Source: Larix sibirica
Lineage: Eukaryota; Streptophyta; Pinopsida; Pinales; Pinaceae
Reading direction: 5' to 3'
Assembly: GCA_004151065.3 (NCBI GenBank)
Contig: NWUY0300054053.1
Coordinates: forward strand, 37,133 to 52,698
DNA: 15,566 bases
Both the position numbers and the translations under genes were made by a program. This document shows, piece after piece, positions 1-9,211 of the stretch. Under the pieces are notes generated by a model. The model saw nothing but the letters and a program-made list of their open reading frames with translations, made no database searches and was not told the DNA's origin. Position 1 is the stretch's first letter, and the number at the start of each line of letters is the position of its first letter.

Positions 1-330
1 ATGCTACATCACATATCCTTGTCACCAATACGCTACAACACATTGACGCTTGTTTTTTTATTTTTTTTTATTTTTTTTAATGTTTTATGGGACAGATGGA
101 GACTTCCCCCCACCCGGGCTATAGAAATGTGCCTTCTCGACGCAAAAATGTTGTCAACTATGCTTAAGATTTGACTCAGTAATGAGATTTTTTCTCGTGT
201 TTGTATTATGTATTAATGAGAAAATATGCGTGAACATATGATCTTCATATAATATGTTAGAAAGGGATAAGGTAGAGATTAATTTTAGTAAAATACTTAT
301 ATATCTTATATAAGTCAATTTGTATTATGT
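1..330. other. T-rich leader, no gene
   Basis: No coding signal was found here. Positions 53-78 are almost pure T with single A interruptions. On the minus strand this reads as an interrupted poly(A), so it could be the tail of a minus-strand retroelement whose body lies at about 81-250, but no domain is visible in that body. The rest is AT-rich and unassigned up to the first LINE-A residues near 331. Confidence 0.4.
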
Positions 331-350
331 TGTGTAGCAAGTCAACGTTT

Positions 351-1057
351 AGTAAGATATGGAACGACTTGCTGAAAAATGTATGTTGGCAAATACGGTT
401 AGCATGCAACAAGGTCATCTTTGAAAATGGGAAAGCAGATCCAAGTAGAACAACTCTTTGGGCTTGTAATCCGACGAGGGAATAATTGAAAGTCAACAAT
501 CTGAAAACTTTAGACAAGGAGCCATTAACAAGCCAATAGTTGAGATGGATTCAAAGTTTGGTTCTTGAGAGTTCCATTCAGTCCAATTCTAAGTACCGAC
601 AACCTCGTCAATCCAAATGGATAATAGACCTGGAGACTCTTGATTTCAAGGAACGAAGAAGGAAACAATCATGTTTTGCCCTTTTTTTTTATGGAGCCTC
701 GAAAGGAAATCCCGGGGAGTTAGGTGTGGGAGGGGTCCTAATGCATCATAGGGAGAAAAGATGGAATGTTTTGCTTGGGGTTTAGGTTCCAAAATAAACA
801 ATCAAGTAGAGTGGTTAGCTTTGCTGCAAGGTGCATAGATGTTGGCTTCCTTCAAGGTTTCAATAACCCATATCTATGGAGACTCCATGATCATCATTCA
901 CAAAATGCGAAATTATCTAAAGAGCAAGGACTCTATCTCTAGGTATATACAATGAAGAAATCTTAATGTATTGAGTAATCTTGACTTTGTCTTCTTATTT
1001 CATATTAGACAGAAGAATAATGAAGAAGCAGATGGTGTAACAAATCAAGGTGCATAA
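351..1057 (+). pseudogene. LINE-A ORF2 linker and RNase H domain, broken
   Basis: This is the C-terminal part of a LINE ORF2, the RNase H domain that degrades RNA in RNA/DNA hybrids during reverse transcription. The upstream linker reads SKIWNDLL, CWQIRLACNKVIFENGK in frame from 351. The RNase H core follows with FYGASKGNPGELGVGGVL, then NNQVEWLALLQG, then HIYGDSM, then NEEADGV. Three of the four catalytic acidic residues survive (E, D, D). The first, normally FDGAS, is FYGAS, so Asp has become Tyr. In-frame stops lie at 483-485, 537-539, 836-838, 953-955 and 1055-1057, and there is a frameshift near 774-776. It cannot be functional. Confidence 0.85.
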
Positions 1058-1059
1058 TT

Positions 1060-1482
1060 ACTGTGGGGAATGATCGTGATAGACCAACAAACCCTCATAA
1101 GAAAATGGATTCCATGCTTCTATGGCACAAGGACAATCCTTTAAATGTGCCTTGCAATCTTAAAGAATTAAAGGTGAAGTATCTAGGTGGCGGTTGGAGT
1201 ATGGGAAAAGGACACACTCCAAACGATGGGCGATCTTGAGGCGATAGGGTAGTTAAGGCTGCTTCATGCGAGGGCACTACATCTCTAAGAGAGCACAAAA
1301 ACCACATAAGCGCATTCAAGGCGAATCTCACTGTTAGAGATATGAAGGGACCCTTTAGGTGGTCTTTATATTTGACAAATGATTCTGGTGAGGAGAGCGA
1401 GGTGGAGGCAACACCGAACCTCTGCTCCTGTCTAGATGCCGGAGGAATTTGGCCGAAGATTAGGGTTGCTTGGTGCAATTAA
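1060..1482 (+). pseudogene. C-terminal sense frame of LINE-A, family unknown
   Basis: Reading on in the frame of position 1060 gives about 140 codons with a single stop (TGA 1237-1239) and a terminal TAA at 1480-1482. The frame opens with TVGNDRDRPTNPHKKMDSML and later reads GPFRWSLYLTNDSGEESEVE and GGIWPKIRVAWCN. A shift at about 1054-1058 links it to the end of the RNase H domain. I do not recognise the family. It is most simply a C-terminal extension of the LINE ORF2, because it follows without a gap and is itself followed by a LINE-like 3' UTR. It could instead be a captured gene fragment. The equally long open frame on the opposite strand at 1095-1478 shows no domain and is probably its shadow. 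Confidence 0.45.
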
Positions 1483-1544
1483 TGGATTTGTGTGAATTTA
1501 TAACGCTAATAATTAATGGATTTGTGTGAATTTATAACGCTAAG
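1477..1544. repeat. 34-bp tandem duplication, two copies
   Basis: The copies 1477-1510 and 1511-1544 are identical except for the last base. The duplication begins just before the TAA that ends the LINE-A sense frame and lies at the start of its 3' UTR. Near identity in otherwise decayed DNA suggests it is younger than the element, or that it is a short feature of this LINE subfamily. Confidence 0.95.
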
Positions 1545-1655
1545 AACTAGGTAGTAGATGGGCTCTCACTAGGAAGTTTTTTTGTTTTTAAGAAATCTTT
1601 GAACTATTGTAATGGTCCGTTGGTTACAACTTTATAAAAAATACAAAATTTCAGT
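1483..1655 (+). other. Probable LINE-A 3' UTR
   Basis: This is the non-coding sequence between the terminal TAA of the LINE-A sense frame and an A-rich stretch (1632-1650). Its TGTAATGG-type motif, T-rich runs and A-rich end look like plant LINE 3' UTRs. The assignment rests on position and texture, not on a database match. Confidence 0.4.
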
Positions 1656-1953
1656 CTTTGTTTAAAAGTAATTTGTATTATGTGGTGTGATTTTTTTTGG
1701 TATGTTTTTATTTAGTTATTATTAATAAAAAATATTGATTTTATTTAAGAAATTTAGATGTTTAATTTTAAATTTTAGTTAAAATGAAAGGTAATTAATA
1801 AGTAATTATAAATAAATTGACATATATTTTGTGAACATAATATAATGATAGATACATTGTCGAAAGAGGGACTTATCCTTACTGTTGGATCCTATAAGGT
1901 TACTTTTCAGAATGATTAGGCATAAATGCTTACTATAAGTCGAGTGATGAACT
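1656..1953. other. AT-rich spacer, nothing recognised
   Basis: Strongly AT-rich sequence with many stops in every frame. No domain, tRNA-like box, LTR end or repeat shared with the rest of the window was seen. Confidence 0.5.
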
Positions 1954-2063
1954 GATAATGTTTTAACATTTCTTTATACAAATTGTTGAGGGTATAGTTT
2001 TGGGAACGATAATGTTTTTAACATTTCTTGATACACATTTTTGAGGGTACAGTTTTGGGACAA
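1954..2063. repeat. 54-bp tandem duplication, two diverged copies
   Basis: Copy 1 (1954-2007) and copy 2 (2008-about 2063) both start GATAATGTTTT and share TGAGGGTA and AGTTTTGGGA. They differ by scattered substitutions and a one-base indel. It is not coding. Confidence 0.85.
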
Positions 2064-2263
2064 CGTTTGTGAAATTATCAATGTAATATTTAGAGGATTG
2101 TTACTGGATAAGAATTTACAGTTTTTTTTGAAGATTTAGTGAAGATGATCTATAGATGGCATAATTGATCTCTATAGTTGTTAGTTTTGTGCACGATGCA
2201 CATTTGGATTGTATTTTTTATTTATTCTTGAATATAAAAGTACATTATTTTCTTTGGAAAAAA

Positions 2264-4212
2264 ATATAAATAAATTACCAAGATCTTATGATAAAGTTAA
2301 TTTTGGATCCAATTTCGCAAAGTATGGTGAAAAGCATGTAGATAAAATACTAGTAAAAGAAAGATTAACAAAATCAATATAGTGAATCATTTGGCCCGAT
2401 GATGAAGAATGGTCCTCAAGACTCTTCTTGAGAAATAACCTATCCTTAGTGAATGAACCCTCCATCACACCCCCCACACATATATAAAGGTATGTTTGAA
2501 AATGCAATATAAACACTACATATCAAAATTTATCCATTTAAATTGAAGGGAGGAAGTTCAAGTTTGTACTCAGTAATATGGTCCATCAAACTGACAATCC
2601 ATTTACATACAAGGAAAAAACCACATCTAAAAGTACTCCTCTAGGAACAAAAAAACATAGATTAATATTAGCCTAAATGCAAAACTAAAGATCTTCAATA
2701 GGTCTAATAAATATCCATAGATTGCATGAACTCAGCATAAACCGTAAAAACATTGGAGTTGTTCAGAGTCAATCGAAAAGAGATTGAGAAAATTGGAGAG
2801 AGTGTTACATTATTGTCTTCTCCAAAATCCAAAGAGCCTTGAGCTAGACCAAGAACATATTTGGAAGGCCAATCTATACCTCAATTCAACTCTTAATATA
2901 TGTGCAAGAAGGAGACCGAAGAAAAACTAGTCCCCATCAATTTTTTCTTGAAACTAGTCTCCAATAATTTTGCTTTATCAAATGAAGGGCATAATCTCAA
3001 ATTGTGTGTAGAAAGGAACCAATAACCTACTTGATTATAAGGATATAATCACCAAATATATGCACCTATGTAATTACCCTTTCAATAAGTAATGCTATTG
3101 GAATAATCAATGCATACCACTCAATTGAATAATTAGGTTAATTACCAACTCCACCTCTGAATAGTAATTTTTGCTTTTCATTAAAATGAATAAATCACCA
3201 GCTTCACAATATTATATAAACCCTTAACAAGCCCCATAAAAATCCCATGTCTTAGTTTTATTAACAACTAGACAATGCATTATTATGGGTGATCAACCTT
3301 AAATTTTAACCTTAAAACCTAAGAAAAACCTAACTTGTTCACAAATTTGTAAAGGAGGAATGTCTTTGCTGTGAAAAAGACATGAATTTCTTGTCATCTA
3401 GATAATCCATGAGATTAGTAGCTAGAGAGCTTTGAAATATTTTAAAGATAAGTTTTCAAACTAAGGTTATCAACATTTGAGTAATGTGGAACCTTACCAA
3501 GTGAAGAAGAGAGAGTGTATATGTCTCTCACCATATATGTGTGTGAGAGAGTGTGGATGGTGGGAGGCGATGGGTGTAACAACCTGAGTGAGAATGTGTG
3601 TTTCTTCCTTGAATGTCACATGTTCGAATCCAAAGAGGGGTAGGGTAGTCAAATTGCTACACCAAGGGAGTTCTTTGTCCCACAAATAAAGGAATGTCAT
3701 ACACCATCTCGGTATATGTCTCGACTGCAACCTTAAAAATATATTATTATTATTATTATCATTATCCAATTGATCACATAGTTTATGCTTTTCTTACAAC
3801 TAGTATTGTTATTAGCAAAAATTCTCTAAAGAGAGTCACACTCAACATGTTTCTTATTTATAGGTGATAGCCATAAAATAGATAATACGAAATGACAAGC
3901 ATTTACACTTCATAAAAATGAGTGTCAATGTTGAATGGGATCCCAACATATAGATATCCCACTCAAGCAAGATATCATCTAACATCACATAGATACCAAC
4001 TACAAACAAAATATAACCCACGAGTCATGGCATTGAATCATCGATGATGTTAGCAATGTAATTAGAGAGGATGTTATCACATTAGTTTCATAATTTGCAT
4101 ATAAAATTCATAATAAAAATTGACAATTTTTTTGTGCAAATCATGCCTTCAGAACCATCTTTATCTCACAATAGTTATGCATGTCATATTATTCACAACA
4201 TACACAAATGTT
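2264..4212 (+). repeat. Repeat A, copy 1 (unclassified dispersed repeat)
   Basis: This segment recurs colinearly, in the same orientation, at 11391-13850. Anchors include a 37-bp exact match (2698-2734 with 12297-12333), a 15-bp match (3379-3393 with 12958-12972), the GAGAATGTGTGTTTC block near 3591, the TTTGTCCCACAAA block near 3673, and GAGTCATGGCAT near 4022. Between these the copies differ by many substitutions and indels. No gag, pol or transposase reading is visible. I found no TG...CA ends or primer binding site next to the copy, so an LTR identity is not supported. The strand given is arbitrary. Confidence 0.8.
3572..3770 (+). repeat. tRNA-like SINE candidate inside repeat A copy 1
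   Basis: A near-consensus pol III B box, TGTTCGAATCC, lies at 3621-3631. About 40 bases upstream is a weak A-box-like stretch (about 3579-3591). The downstream part ends in an (ATT)n run at 3743-3759 that could be a SINE tail. Copy 2 of repeat A holds the same block at about 13130-13350 with a ruined B box, so the block predates the duplication. The A box is poor, so this stays a candidate. Confidence 0.35.
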
Positions 4213-4500
4213 AAATTGCTACACCAAGGGACTCCTCCTCCTCCTCGATCTTATGGTTAGATAAATTTTTAATCATTGTATAATAATGTTTATATTTGTT
4301 GTGAGAATTGGATTATGGTGTCATATAAGCATAATAAAGCATAATCCATATGTTAATGTGGGTGTGCACAGAGGTAGTAACCCCCTATTAGCATAATGGT
4401 TGATTCAATGTAGGGGATTATGCTTACTTGCTTAATCTTTATTCCCCCTTATTTTTGACATGTGCATGAATAATAACAAAAATAATAACTAGCACACCGC
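4213..4500. other. AT-rich spacer with an 11-bp inverted repeat
   Basis: There is no coding signal. AAGCATAATCC (4337-4347) and its exact reverse complement (4415-4425) flank a 67-bp core that contains CCCCCTATTAGCATAATGG. This might be a miniature inverted-repeat element or a chance hairpin. No flanking target duplication was seen. Confidence 0.35.
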
Positions 4501-4785
4501 ATATCATGGTTGGTGAATGCCGATAGGGATCAAACGACAGGTGGACTCTTTTGGTCAATTATGCTTCAATTTCATGGTGGGGGGTTTTGTATTTGAAGTG
4601 CAGATTGGATATGTTTAAATGTATTTCTCTCTCGACTTGTGAAGCAGTGCAGGGTGATGTGTGTTTTGGTAGATTAAAAGCGAGCACTCGAACACCCTCT
4701 TCCTGTAGCATGCAAAGAACTGATGGAATCTATTGAATGGCTTCATCATCTAGCACGGGGGGACTGGGAAGATTTGTGGCTAAGT
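4501..4785 (+). pseudogene. Copia-like RNase H remnant, frameshifted
   Basis: Three fragments in two frames follow the order expected at the end of a Ty1/copia polyprotein. ADRDQTTGGLF (frame of 4519) resembles the ADW.GD...STTGYLF block. SISWWGVLYLKCRLDMFKCI followed by SLSTCEA (frame of 4551) resembles the AISW.SRLQKC.ALST.EA block. ACKELMESIEWLHHL (frame of 4708) resembles the ACKEL.W...FL block. In a live element this domain removes template RNA during reverse transcription. Several stops and at least two frame changes make it non-functional. No LTR, polypurine tract or upstream pol sequence was identified. The match was made by eye against remembered consensus patterns, so it remains tentative. 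Confidence 0.5.
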
Positions 4786-5132
4786 CTTCACGAATATTTC
4801 ACATGATTTATTTTGAAGGGAGAAAGTGCAAGAGGAATAATGGCGCACGAGGTGGCCATTCATGCAACAACCATGGAACGTTTACATCCCCTCCCTTCTT
4901 AGTAACCCACCACAGTAAAAACCCCTCGCAATAAATACCTACAACAGTAAAAAATCGTTGTAAAAATGACGATGAAGTATCTCAACAAATAAGACTTTTG
5001 GAGATCAACCTCCATTCCACAAATGTGGAGAGAATAACATCGATAAGTGTTATTCCAATACTTATCGACGTAAAAATCAAATACACATATCTTATAACAA
5101 CTCAAAATAACTTCAATACCTATAAAATCCCT
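4786..5132. other. Spacer after the copia-like remnant, nothing certain
   Basis: The first 130 bases are less AT-rich and include a short open stretch reading ARGIMAHEVAIHATTMERLH, which may continue the remnant upstream, though I cannot place it. The remainder is AT-rich. No LTR edge was identified. Confidence 0.3.
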
Positions 5133-5293
5133 AACTTGATTCACTTACTTACATACATTAAAAAAAATTAAAAAAATCCCGGGAACAATGTCGAATTCTA
5201 CTCCTTAAATAATAACTTGATTCACTTACTTACATACATTAAAAACATTTAAAAAATCCGAGGAACAATGTCGAATTCTACTCCTTAAATAAT
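5133..5293. repeat. 81-bp tandem duplication, two copies
   Basis: Copy 1 is 5133-5213 and copy 2 is 5214-5293. Both run from AACTTGATTCACTTACTTAC to ACTCCTTAAATAAT. They differ by a few substitutions and length changes in an internal A run. Confidence 0.95.
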
Positions 5294-5544
5294 GACAATG
5301 TAACAAAATATTCAATGATGGCACTAGGGTATAAATTTATTAGATTTAATTTCAAAGTATGACTTAATAATTACATGCACTTCCTACTTGGGAATGAATG
5401 AGCATTGATAGGTTTAATTTTAATGACCATATTTTAATAGCTTTGGGGGCATTATATGTGTTTGGAATCAAATATCACCTGGATGCAAGTAACTTATGGC
5501 TTTTTGTCCATCATTAAGCACTTTTTTTAAGGAAGAAAAAGAAA
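5294..5544. other. AT-rich spacer, nothing recognised
   Basis: This sequence lies between two tandem duplications. No open frame with protein-like composition, no pol III box and no terminal repeat was seen. Confidence 0.45.
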
Positions 5545-5713
5545 ACACTATACACCATCATTCATCATTTATAGTATAAATAAATATTATATATAATATT
5601 AAATAATTAATTATATATATCTCGTTTAAACAGTATACATCATCATTCATAATTTATAGTATAAATAAATATTATATATAATATTAAATAAATAATTATA
5701 TATATCTTGTTAC
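5545..5713. repeat. 85-bp tandem duplication, two copies
   Basis: Copy 1 starts at 5545 and copy 2 at 5630. Each contains ATCATTCAT followed by TTTATAGTATAAATAAATAT and a very AT-rich tail. The difference is a handful of substitutions and a small insertion. Confidence 0.95.
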
Positions 5714-5817
5714 CTGTTTCTTAATATAATTAAATATATAAGGATGTCTAGTACGTTCCTTCAATCAAGATATATCATGGATGGAATGATAACAACGTTT
5801 ACATTGTAAAGATGGAG

Positions 5818-5950
5818 TACAATAAAAATAAAATAAAAATCATTTCACTTGGTAGCTAAGGGTTCGTCTATACACTTTTAACTGAGTAAAATAAAAATAA
5901 AAATCATTTCACTTGGTAGCTAAATACCCATGTATACACTTTTTAACCTG
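5818..5950. repeat. 64-bp tandem duplication, two copies
   Basis: AAATCATTTCACTTGGTAGC occurs at 5838 and again at 5902, each preceded by an A-rich AATAAAAATAAAA stretch and followed by TATACACTTTT. The copies are well conserved apart from the segment just after the shared block. Confidence 0.9.
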
Positions 5951-6283
5951 GTATGTTGGCATGTTTGTTTGAAACAAAGTAAATAAATAATTATTTTATT
6001 TAAAAAATTACTATTTATGGGTTAAATTTTTTTAAACAACAAATACATTAAAAAATTTAAAACATAATAATTTTCAAAAAAGTTCATATCCGTTAAGAAA
6101 CACTCATATGAATAATTTTTTATTCATATGCTAAATATTAACATAAATTATATTTTTTTAAAGATAGAAATCACAATTTCATGTCTTTTTCTCAAGTGGT
6201 TATCATGAAATTCAAGTTTTCAAGTAAAGTTTATTTAGGTGATGGTACATTTTCTTACATATAAAATGTGGGTTGGTGTTTAA
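5951..6283. other. AT-rich spacer with a perfect hairpin
   Basis: CATATGAATAA (6105-6115) and its exact reverse complement (6120-6130) form an 11-bp stem with a four-base loop. Nothing coding was seen in the rest of this AT-rich stretch. Confidence 0.4.
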
Positions 6284-6423
6284 AGATATTATTATTTTTT
6301 ATTGGATATTGAACGTCAATATAACAATATGTTTATTTAGGAGTTTAACATGTCACTTGTGGGAATTGATCCTGGATAGAAATGGTAACAATCATTCCTC
6401 CTAATCACTCAAGCTACACCCAA
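6284..6423 (-). mobile_element. tRNA-derived SINE candidate
   Basis: On the minus strand a GGGTG start leads into TAGCTTGAGTGATTAG (6416 down to 6401), a close match to a pol III A box. GGATCAATTCC (6372 down to 6362) follows, a close match to a B box. Spacing between box starts is 44 bases, within the range of tRNA-derived promoters. A short body then leads to an A-rich AATAAAAAATAATAATAT tail at about 6302-6284. Both boxes, their order and the tail fit a plant SINE. Family and exact ends are unknown, and no target duplication was confirmed. Confidence 0.55.
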
Positions 6424-7814
6424 TTGATATTAAAAACATCATTCATAAAAGTTTCCAAAGAAAAATGAATTTCTTTTTTAATTTTTTATTATTTTTATTT
6501 TCCATTTTTCGAACCTTTTCCTCATGTCACACCATAAATTTTCTCCAACAATGTAATTATCATTAGTTATTTTACTCATATTTTCCATGAAGACACTATC
6601 CACCCTCACACAAAGAATATTGTATACTTTCATTTGATACTTTATTTCACCAAAACAACTATAAATCCTTATTCAATGAATTTGTTTCCTAACATAATTA
6701 ACCACAAAATTATGATACCAATGTTAAGTGATAAACAAATTATCTCTCTGCTCAAACTTTGTCTTTAATGGAGGGTCTATCTTTTCTCACTACTTCATCC
6801 ATTATGGAAACTCTAAAAAGAAAAGACATAAACATAAAAAAAAATGGCAAACCCAACTCCTCACTAAGATTGTAAAGTGGTTTGCCATTTACACTAAGAT
6901 TGTAAAGTGGTTTGTCATTTACTCCATGGGGTTGTTGAGGTGGTAATTAGTGTATATAAATATTAGTGTTTGCATTATACAAATCAACATATCTTTCTAC
7001 CATTTTGAGAATAACTTAAGGCAATGTTGAAATTATGGAAAAATAAATAACCTATCAAAAATCATGAGGGGTGGGTGAGTTTGATAGTTAGCGATGGGTG
7101 TTAGGGGAAAGATAATCTTCTATAATATTTTTATAATAACATTTTCCATCAAGTAGTAGATTTTGATGAATGTTGATTAATCTTTATCGATAGTGATCGT
7201 TTTGTTTTCATTTAAATTAAATCAAATTAATTATCTAAATAATTGATCATCCAACGTGAATAAGCTTACATGTATCAAAATGTTTAATGATCACTTAATT
7301 AAATAAAACTAGCTTAATGTTTAGCATGATACGTCATGTTTTTTTCCATTGATGATCTATTGCCAATTTGGAATCACATTTATTAAGGATATGCATAAAT
7401 TTTTTACATGGAGATTTGATAATATCCATTACTAGGGTTTTCATCCTTGTTTGGTTATTTGGCTTATTTCCAAAGAAATTATGTGCCATTACAAAATTAT
7501 TTTTTAATAATTTCTAATCACTCCGCACACATCTAACTAGACTATAGTTGTTTTTTCACATGCCATTGAAGTTGAGGATTATCCAACCTTTAAGAAGGAT
7601 AGTCTAAACATATTGGAAAATGCACATACCAAAACTATGAGGAAATAAGCTTTTCTATAATACGTTTTTTTTAAGAATAGACCAAATTTCTGAAAAAATC
7701 CTCTATTAATACCTTTGTAAATTGAAACAAAGGTTTTTGCAAAATAAATTGTGGAGGTGTTTATGGAGAGTTTGAAGAGTTTCTTTTGACTCAATGGATG
7801 TAGTTTTTGAAAAG
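6424..7814. other. Long AT-rich spacer, no gene
   Basis: No recognisable protein domain was found on either strand. The open frames present are lysine- and phenylalanine-rich products of AT-rich DNA. A 30-bp tandem duplication lies at 6862-6921. The rest looks like unassigned, old intergenic sequence. Confidence 0.5.
6862..6921. repeat. 30-bp tandem duplication, two copies
   Basis: Two copies, 6862-6891 and 6892-6921, begin CACTAAGATTGTAAAGTGG and differ at one or two positions (TTTGCCATT against TTTGTCATT). Confidence 0.95.
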
Positions 7815-7827
7815 TTTTTTTTTTTTT

Positions 7828-8160
7828 GCATTTATACAAATTTAAAACATTTTTTTCACTCATAAAAATTTCTACACGTTAATTATAAAAGTATATGAAA
7901 ATTACAATGATAAATAAAGATAACGTCTAGGACATATCGCAGGAAACCAACACTAACCAAGAAACAAAGGATCCCAACTAACCATCCCATCCGGGAAACA
8001 AGAGAACCCAAGGAGAAAATAGAGGAACCACCAACCACCAAATAAACATGATCCAAACAGTTGGACCTAACCAAGTCTGAAATACAAAAGTACATAAAAT
8101 ATAGAGCTGGTAAATACATATTACAAAACTGGGAACCGAAATTAAAGCATAAAGTAGAAG
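7828..8160 (-). other. Probable LINE-B 3' UTR
   Basis: This follows the ORF2 stop on the same strand and precedes a poly(A)-like run. A 78-codon open frame at 8119-7883 lies in this UTR. It is hydrophobic, has no recognisable domain, and is probably accidental. Confidence 0.5.
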
Positions 8161-9211
8161 CTACTGAAGGAAAATCTCCAACCGCCCAGTAGCAACCAGA
8201 CTACGATCGTTCCATTCTTCGAAGTGGATGCAACCCTCCTCTGCGAGTAAGCCACGCCTAGAAAGACCATCAACCTCAAGGTTGTCCTCCCTGAAGATAT
8301 GGATAAACTAAACCTTTGGGAGATTATTTAGGAAAAGCGAAACTTGATGCATCCATGGATAAATGACCATAGAATTGATCGATCTAGTGCCTCTAGCCCA
8401 GTTGACAATGGACAGAGAGTCCCCAACAATGAGTTGTAGACCTATATTACGTTGTTCGACGAAGTAAAGAAGGAGCCAAAGAGCCAACAATTCGCCTTTA
8501 GTATTCATGCCTGACGCCCCCTGCATCCATAAGTTTATTGATATCTGAAGGTCCAATTTAATAAATGCGCCAGCACCACAAATCCTGGTAGAATCTTGAG
8601 AGGCACCATCAAATTTTTCCTAGCCTCCCGATGGAAGAGGCTGTTGCAGCCAGGAAATTCGTGGATGTACCAGATTAGGAGTTGATGCTTGCACATAATA
8701 TTCCAAGTAACCAACAATTGCCTTTCCTGCGCACCATTCCGAATTTATAGGTTTACCTTCAAATATATATGCGTTCTTGGAAATCCAAATTTGCCACACA
8801 ATGAAGCAAGCCAATTCACCCATGATAATGTTATGAGAAAACCAGTTGTGAAAGCATTCTTGCAGAGTATTTCCATACTAGGATGACATACAAATAAAGA
8901 TTGGCTAATGATCAACCAAATATTTGTAGCAAATGAACAACTTACAAACTTGTGTGTAACTGATTCATGTTCCTGGATACAAAGCAGACAAATATTTGGA
9001 CTTGTGAACCCTCATTTTTGTAAATTAGCCCATGATAAAATTTTATTATCCATAGCCAGCCAAATGAAGATCTTGATTTTCAAAGGAACTTTCCCGTTCC
9101 AGCACTTATAGAACCAACGACTCGTCTCCGCTGGAAGGTTTGATAAATCGCCTCATAAGCCAACTTCACCAACAACAACTCATCCTTTGTATTCCAGGAC
9201 CAATTTAATTG
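8161..9211 (-). pseudogene. LINE-B ORF2 C-terminus: zf-RVT plus RNase H
   Basis: Reading down from 9211, QLNWSWNTKDELLLVKLAYE is the conserved segment before zf-RVT. A frameshift near 9130-9150 leads to WFYKCWNGKVPLKIKIFIWL. The zinc-binding block CLLCIQEHESVTH (from 8990) with a downstream SC pair follows. A second frameshift near 8871-8885 leads to CFIVWQIWISKNAYIFEGK. The RNase H core shows FDGAS, NTKGELLALW, VGDSLSIVNW and NLEVDGLSRRG, so all four catalytic acidic residues (D, E, D, D) are present. Internal stops are a TGA at 9012-9014 and TAGs at 8620-8622 and 8308-8310. The natural C-terminus appears to be the TAG at 8161-8163. It is broken but only lightly decayed. Confidence 0.9.

Larger units (their letters stand above)
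331..1655 (+). mobile_element. LINE-A: 5'-truncated L1-type LINE
   Basis: This is a decayed plant non-LTR retrotransposon on the plus strand. It starts within the RT-to-RNase H linker (conserved block at 351-458), continues through a plant-type RNase H domain (about 540-1057) and a further C-terminal frame (1060-1482), and ends in a 3' UTR. The UTR finishes in an A-rich stretch at 1632-1650 that could be the remains of the tail. The reverse transcriptase and endonuclease parts are missing, the usual result of 5' truncation during LINE insertion. The 5' boundary is soft because the first 20-30 bases are already degenerate. No target duplication was found. Confidence 0.75.

Noticed and set aside
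1095-1478. 127-codon open frame on the minus strand
   Set aside because: It opposes LINE-A, shows no domain, and the plus strand over the same bases reads as a protein-like frame joined to the RNase H domain.
5953-5962. TGTTGGCATG as a solo LTR of the TRIM
   Set aside because: Only about ten bases match the LTR start. The rest of the LTR is absent.
6505-6516. GGTTCGAA on the minus strand as another SINE B box
   Set aside because: No A box lies upstream at a suitable distance and the bases after it do not fit.
7883-8119. 78-codon hydrophobic open frame on the minus strand
   Set aside because: It lies in the LINE-B 3' UTR after the ORF2 stop and has no domain.
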